Assembly (NCBI GenBank): GCA_044356835.1
Contig: JBIKVK010000126.1
Coordinates: 1-9,337, forward strand
From: SYIM01 sp044356835
GTDB taxonomy: Bacteria > Pseudomonadota > Gammaproteobacteria > Burkholderiales > Burkholderiaceae_E
DNA: 9,337 nt
Direction of reading: 5' to 3'
Positions within the stretch are counted from its first letter, which is position 1. Every line of letters starts with the position of its first letter. Under the pieces are notes generated by a model. It was not told where the DNA came from, searched no databases, and was given only the letters and a program-made list of their open reading frames with translations. Shown piece by piece: positions 7,150 through 9,337 of this stretch. The translations under genes and the position numbers were made by a program.

Positions 7150-8480
7150 GCGAGAGTCGGGTTCTTCGCCCCGGCGTCTCCCGCCGGGAGCTCTTGGCCT
7201 GGGCGCTCTACGACTTCGCCAACTCGGGCTACACGACTGTTGTCTTGACGGCGGTGTACAGCGCCTACTTCGTCGGGGTCATGGCCGGAAATGCAGCCTG
7301 GGCCTCTCTGGCCTGGAGCAGCGCGCTGGCGCTGTCCAGTCTCCTCGTCATGATCTCCATGCCGGCCCTTGGGGTCTGGGCCGACCATCATGGGCGGCGA
7401 AGGCGTCTGCTGCGCTGGAGCACGGCAGGCTGTGTGGCCGCGACCGCAGGGCTCGCAGCGGTCGGCCCCGACATGTTGCCGCTCGCGGTCGTGCTGATCG
7501 TGGTGTCGAGCTATTTCTTCTCTATCGGAGAGGCAGCGATCGCCGCCTACCTGCCGGAGATCGCCCGCCCAGAAGCCTTGGGCCGAGTGTCCGGCTGGGG
7601 CTGGGGGCTCGGGTACTTTGGCGGCATGCTCACCTTGGGCCTTTCCTTGGCCTGGGTGCTCGGGGCGTCCGAGCGTGGCCAAACGACCACCGAGGCGGTG
7701 CCTTGGACCATGCTGCTCACCGCGTTGATCTTTGCATTGGCTGCCCTGCCATCGCTCCTGATGTTGCGCGAGGCTTCGCCGACTCCAGCCCGACCGCTCG
7801 ATGATCGTGCGCAGCAACCGCGCCTAGGCCTTTCCCTGGGCATTCTCCGCAACACTTGGGCCGAGGCTTCGAAGCAGATCGATCTCAAGAACATGATGAT
7901 CCTGGGGGCACTCTATCAGGCCGGGATATCGGTCGTGGTGGCGCTCGCGGCCGTGTATGCCCAGCAAGCCATGGGCTTTACAGAGGTCGAAACCATGATC
8001 CTGATTTTCGCGGTGAATATCGCGGCCGCGGCCGGTGCATTGGGGTTCGGCCATGCCCAGGATCGGGTCGGGCATCGATTCGCCCTCGCGGTGACCTTGC
8101 TTGCGTGGATAGGGGTGACCTGGATTGCGGGCTTTGGCCAGAGTGTCACCGGGTTCTGGATTGCGGCGACCCTGGCTGGACTCGCCATGGGGTCCAGCCA
8201 GTCGGCTGGGCGGGCCATGTTGGGTCGAATGGCGCCACAGGCGCGGCTGACCGAGTACTACGGCCTCTGGGCGTTTGCGGGGCGAGTCGCCGCAATCATC
8301 GGGCCGATCACCTACGGTCTGGTGACTTGGCTGAGCGGAGGGCAGCACCGGCTCGCAATTCTGGTGACTGGCCTCTTTTTCGTGGCGGCGTTGTGGGTAC
8401 TCCGCCGAATCGATCTTGAGCGGGGGATCGAGGCTGCAGCGGATCAGCGATCGCCGTCCGACAGCGACAGCGCAATCTGA
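7146..8480 (+). CDS. UMF1-family major facilitator transporter
   Basis: Integral inner-membrane protein of 444 residues with the hydrophobic pattern of about 12 transmembrane helices. The N-terminal WALYDFANSGY (19-29) is characteristic of the UMF1 family, a bacterial branch related to fungal Atg22 vacuolar amino-acid exporters. GVWADHHGRRRR (about 76-87) is the MFS loop 2-3 motif, and YLPEIA followed by GRVSGWGWGLGYFGG near helices 4-5 is also typical. The substrate is unknown. The start is GTG overlapping the prpE stop as GTGA; no strong ribosome binding site precedes it and the next in-frame Met lies after the first helix, so translation probably depends on coupling to prpE. This makes a carboxylate or related metabolite an attractive but unproven cargo. 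The last 37 nt overlap the 3' end of coaX on the other strand. Confidence 0.87.
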   Translation: MSESRVLRPGVSRRELLAWALYDFANSGYTTVVLTAVYSAYFVGVMAGNAAWASLAWSSALALSSLLVMISMPALGVWADHHGRRRRLLRWSTAGCVAATAGLAAVGPDMLPLAVVLIVVSSYFFSIGEAAIAAYLPEIARPEALGRVSGWGWGLGYFGGMLTLGLSLAWVLGASERGQTTTEAVPWTMLLTALIFALAALPSLLMLREASPTPARPLDDRAQQPRLGLSLGILRNTWAEASKQIDLKNMMILGALYQAGISVVVALAAVYAQQAMGFTEVETMILIFAVNIAAAAGALGFGHAQDRVGHRFALAVTLLAWIGVTWIAGFGQSVTGFWIAATLAGLAMGSSQSAGRAMLGRMAPQARLTEYYGLWAFAGRVAAIIGPITYGLVTWLSGGQHRLAILVTGLFFVAALWVLRRIDLERGIEAAADQRSPSDSDSAI

Positions 8481-9220
8481 GAGAGCCCCTCCAGCACCAG
8501 ATTTTCGATAAAGGTGTATTCGATCGAAAGACGCGGAGCCGTCGACCTTGCAGCGCCTCCCGAGAGAATGCACCGCAAATCCGGATGGTCGCGACGGTGC
8601 AGGAAAAACATGCGCTCGATCGCGCCGGCCTGCGCATGGGCGCATCCGGTGGCGATCGCGTCAACGGTTTGCCGGGGCAGATCGACATAGTCGCCGGGTG
8701 CATCCGGCAGGGTAGCGGTATTCTGATGCAAGGCTCTTTGCATGAGACCCAGTCCGGGCATGATCCCGCCCCCGATGAAATCGCCCGATGCAGTCAGGAC
8801 GTCCATTGTGGTCGCCGTGCCGCAGACCACCACCAGGGCTGCGCGCTCGCCCAGGGCTGCGCGCGTTCCGATGAGCGCGGCCCATCGATCGCAGCCGAGC
8901 GCCTTCGGATTGAGGTAACCGTTTCGTACGCCGCACTGCTCGGCCTTCGAACTGATCCAGTGGGGCTCGGGGGCGTCCGGCCAGACCTCAAGCGCGCGCA
9001 GAACCGGGTTGGCGACCCGCGTACCGGCCACGCTTGAAATCACGATTCGGCGTGGCGTGGGCAAGCGACGCCATTCCGCCATGACCATCGGAATTTCATC
9101 AAGAAGAACGCGGCCGAACTCGCGTACGTTCATTCCGGCGTTGGCCTGTCCTTGAGCATTGGGCGTGCAGGTGCCCCATTTCAGGAAAGTATTGCCGATG
9201 TCGATGAGCAGGTAGCTCAT
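8444..9220 (-). CDS. coaX: Type III pantothenate kinase
   Basis: Catalyses the first step of coenzyme A synthesis, ATP-dependent phosphorylation of pantothenate, in the cytoplasm. It has 258 residues, normal for CoaX, and belongs to the ASKHA kinase fold. DIGNT (7-11) followed by K14-W15 is the phosphate-binding motif. GVRNGYLNP (97-105) and GCDRW (109-113) form the pantothenate side. CGTATTMD (133-140) and GGGIMPG (150-156) complete the signature. The position before CGTATT, normally the catalytic Asp (D101 in the Pseudomonas aeruginosa enzyme), is Val132 here. Bordetella-type CoaX/Baf also lacks Asp there as I recall, so this looks lineage-specific rather than a dead gene. The ATG has AGAGG seven bases upstream (CCTCT at 9228-9232 on the + strand). 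In many betaproteobacteria birA precedes coaX, but the sequence up to the window edge shows no recognisable birA end. Confidence 0.92.
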   Translation of the reverse strand: MSYLLIDIGNTFLKWGTCTPNAQGQANAGMNVREFGRVLLDEIPMVMAEWRRLPTPRRIVISSVAGTRVANPVLRALEVWPDAPEPHWISSKAEQCGVRNGYLNPKALGCDRWAALIGTRAALGERAALVVVCGTATTMDVLTASGDFIGGGIMPGLGLMQRALHQNTATLPDAPGDYVDLPRQTVDAIATGCAHAQAGAIERMFFLHRRDHPDLRCILSGGAARSTAPRLSIEYTFIENLVLEGLSQIALSLSDGDR

Positions 9221-9337
9221 TAGAGGACCTCTGGGCAGAATTCGTCAGCACGTGAAGCGCAGCCACCGGGCCGCGGATGCGCGGCAGTGTAATACAGGCG
9301 ACATTGATTCGTGGTTTGAACATTTTCGGTTCGTGTT
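9221..9337. other. Unassigned sequence upstream of coaX
   Basis: These 117 bases precede coaX. They contain a GC-rich perfect 6-bp hairpin (GCCGCG at 9270-9275, CGCGGC at 9280-9285, 4-nt loop) and no convincing promoter. One - strand frame is open from the right edge and stops in a TAATG overlap with the coaX start. Its composition is not like that of the neighbouring genes and I cannot recognise the product, so I do not call it a gene. Confidence 0.4.

Noticed and set aside
9099..9323. 74-residue - strand frame spanning the coaX start
   Set aside because: Most of it lies in another frame within coaX, whose DIGNT N-terminus and ribosome binding site are clear.

Overview
The window is GC-rich and densely coding. 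It reads as an ordinary chromosomal segment of a betaproteobacterium, most likely of the order Burkholderiales. That placement is inferred from the gene set: a ComEC with fused nuclease domain, a D-3-hydroxybutyrate dehydrogenase of the polyhydroxybutyrate cycle, a PrpE-type acyl-CoA synthetase, and a CoaX whose active-site loop reads GTATT after a non-Asp residue, as I recall for Bordetella-type CoaX. I see no rRNA, tRNA, CRISPR array, insertion sequence, phage gene or integration site.

Layout, left to right. (1) 2-1777, + strand: the C-terminal part of the DNA-uptake channel ComEC, cut by the left window edge. (2) 1794-2576, - strand: 3-hydroxybutyrate dehydrogenase bdhA, convergent with comEC. 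(3) 2577-2658: an 82-bp divergent promoter region with a perfect 6-bp inverted repeat. (4) 2659-3884, + strand: an alpha/beta hydrolase and a YoaB-like RidA-family protein joined by an ATGA stop/start overlap. (5) 3926-4990, - strand: a periplasmic ferric-iron-binding protein of the FutA/FbpA family. (6) 4991-5226: a divergent control region with a Fur-box-like palindrome on a sigma70-like promoter and a hairpin that would bury the ribosome binding site of the iron gene. (7) 5227-8480, + strand: a propionyl-CoA synthetase (prpE type) and a UMF1-family major facilitator transporter joined by a GTGA overlap. (8) 8444-9220, - strand: type III pantothenate kinase coaX, overlapping the transporter tail by 37 nt. 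(9) 9221-9337: non-coding or unassignable sequence up to the right edge.

There is no single pathway across the window. Several genes touch short-chain acyl metabolism and CoA: bdhA turns 3-hydroxybutyrate into acetoacetate, PrpE charges short-chain acids with CoA, and CoaX starts CoA synthesis. The iron-binding protein is an independent unit without its permease and ATPase genes. I did not find a convincing undescribed system. The observations most worth checking are the two-layer control signal upstream of the iron-binding protein (Fur-like operator plus RBS hairpin), the loss of the usual catalytic Asp in CoaX, and the tight translational coupling of an uncharacterised UMF1 transporter to prpE.
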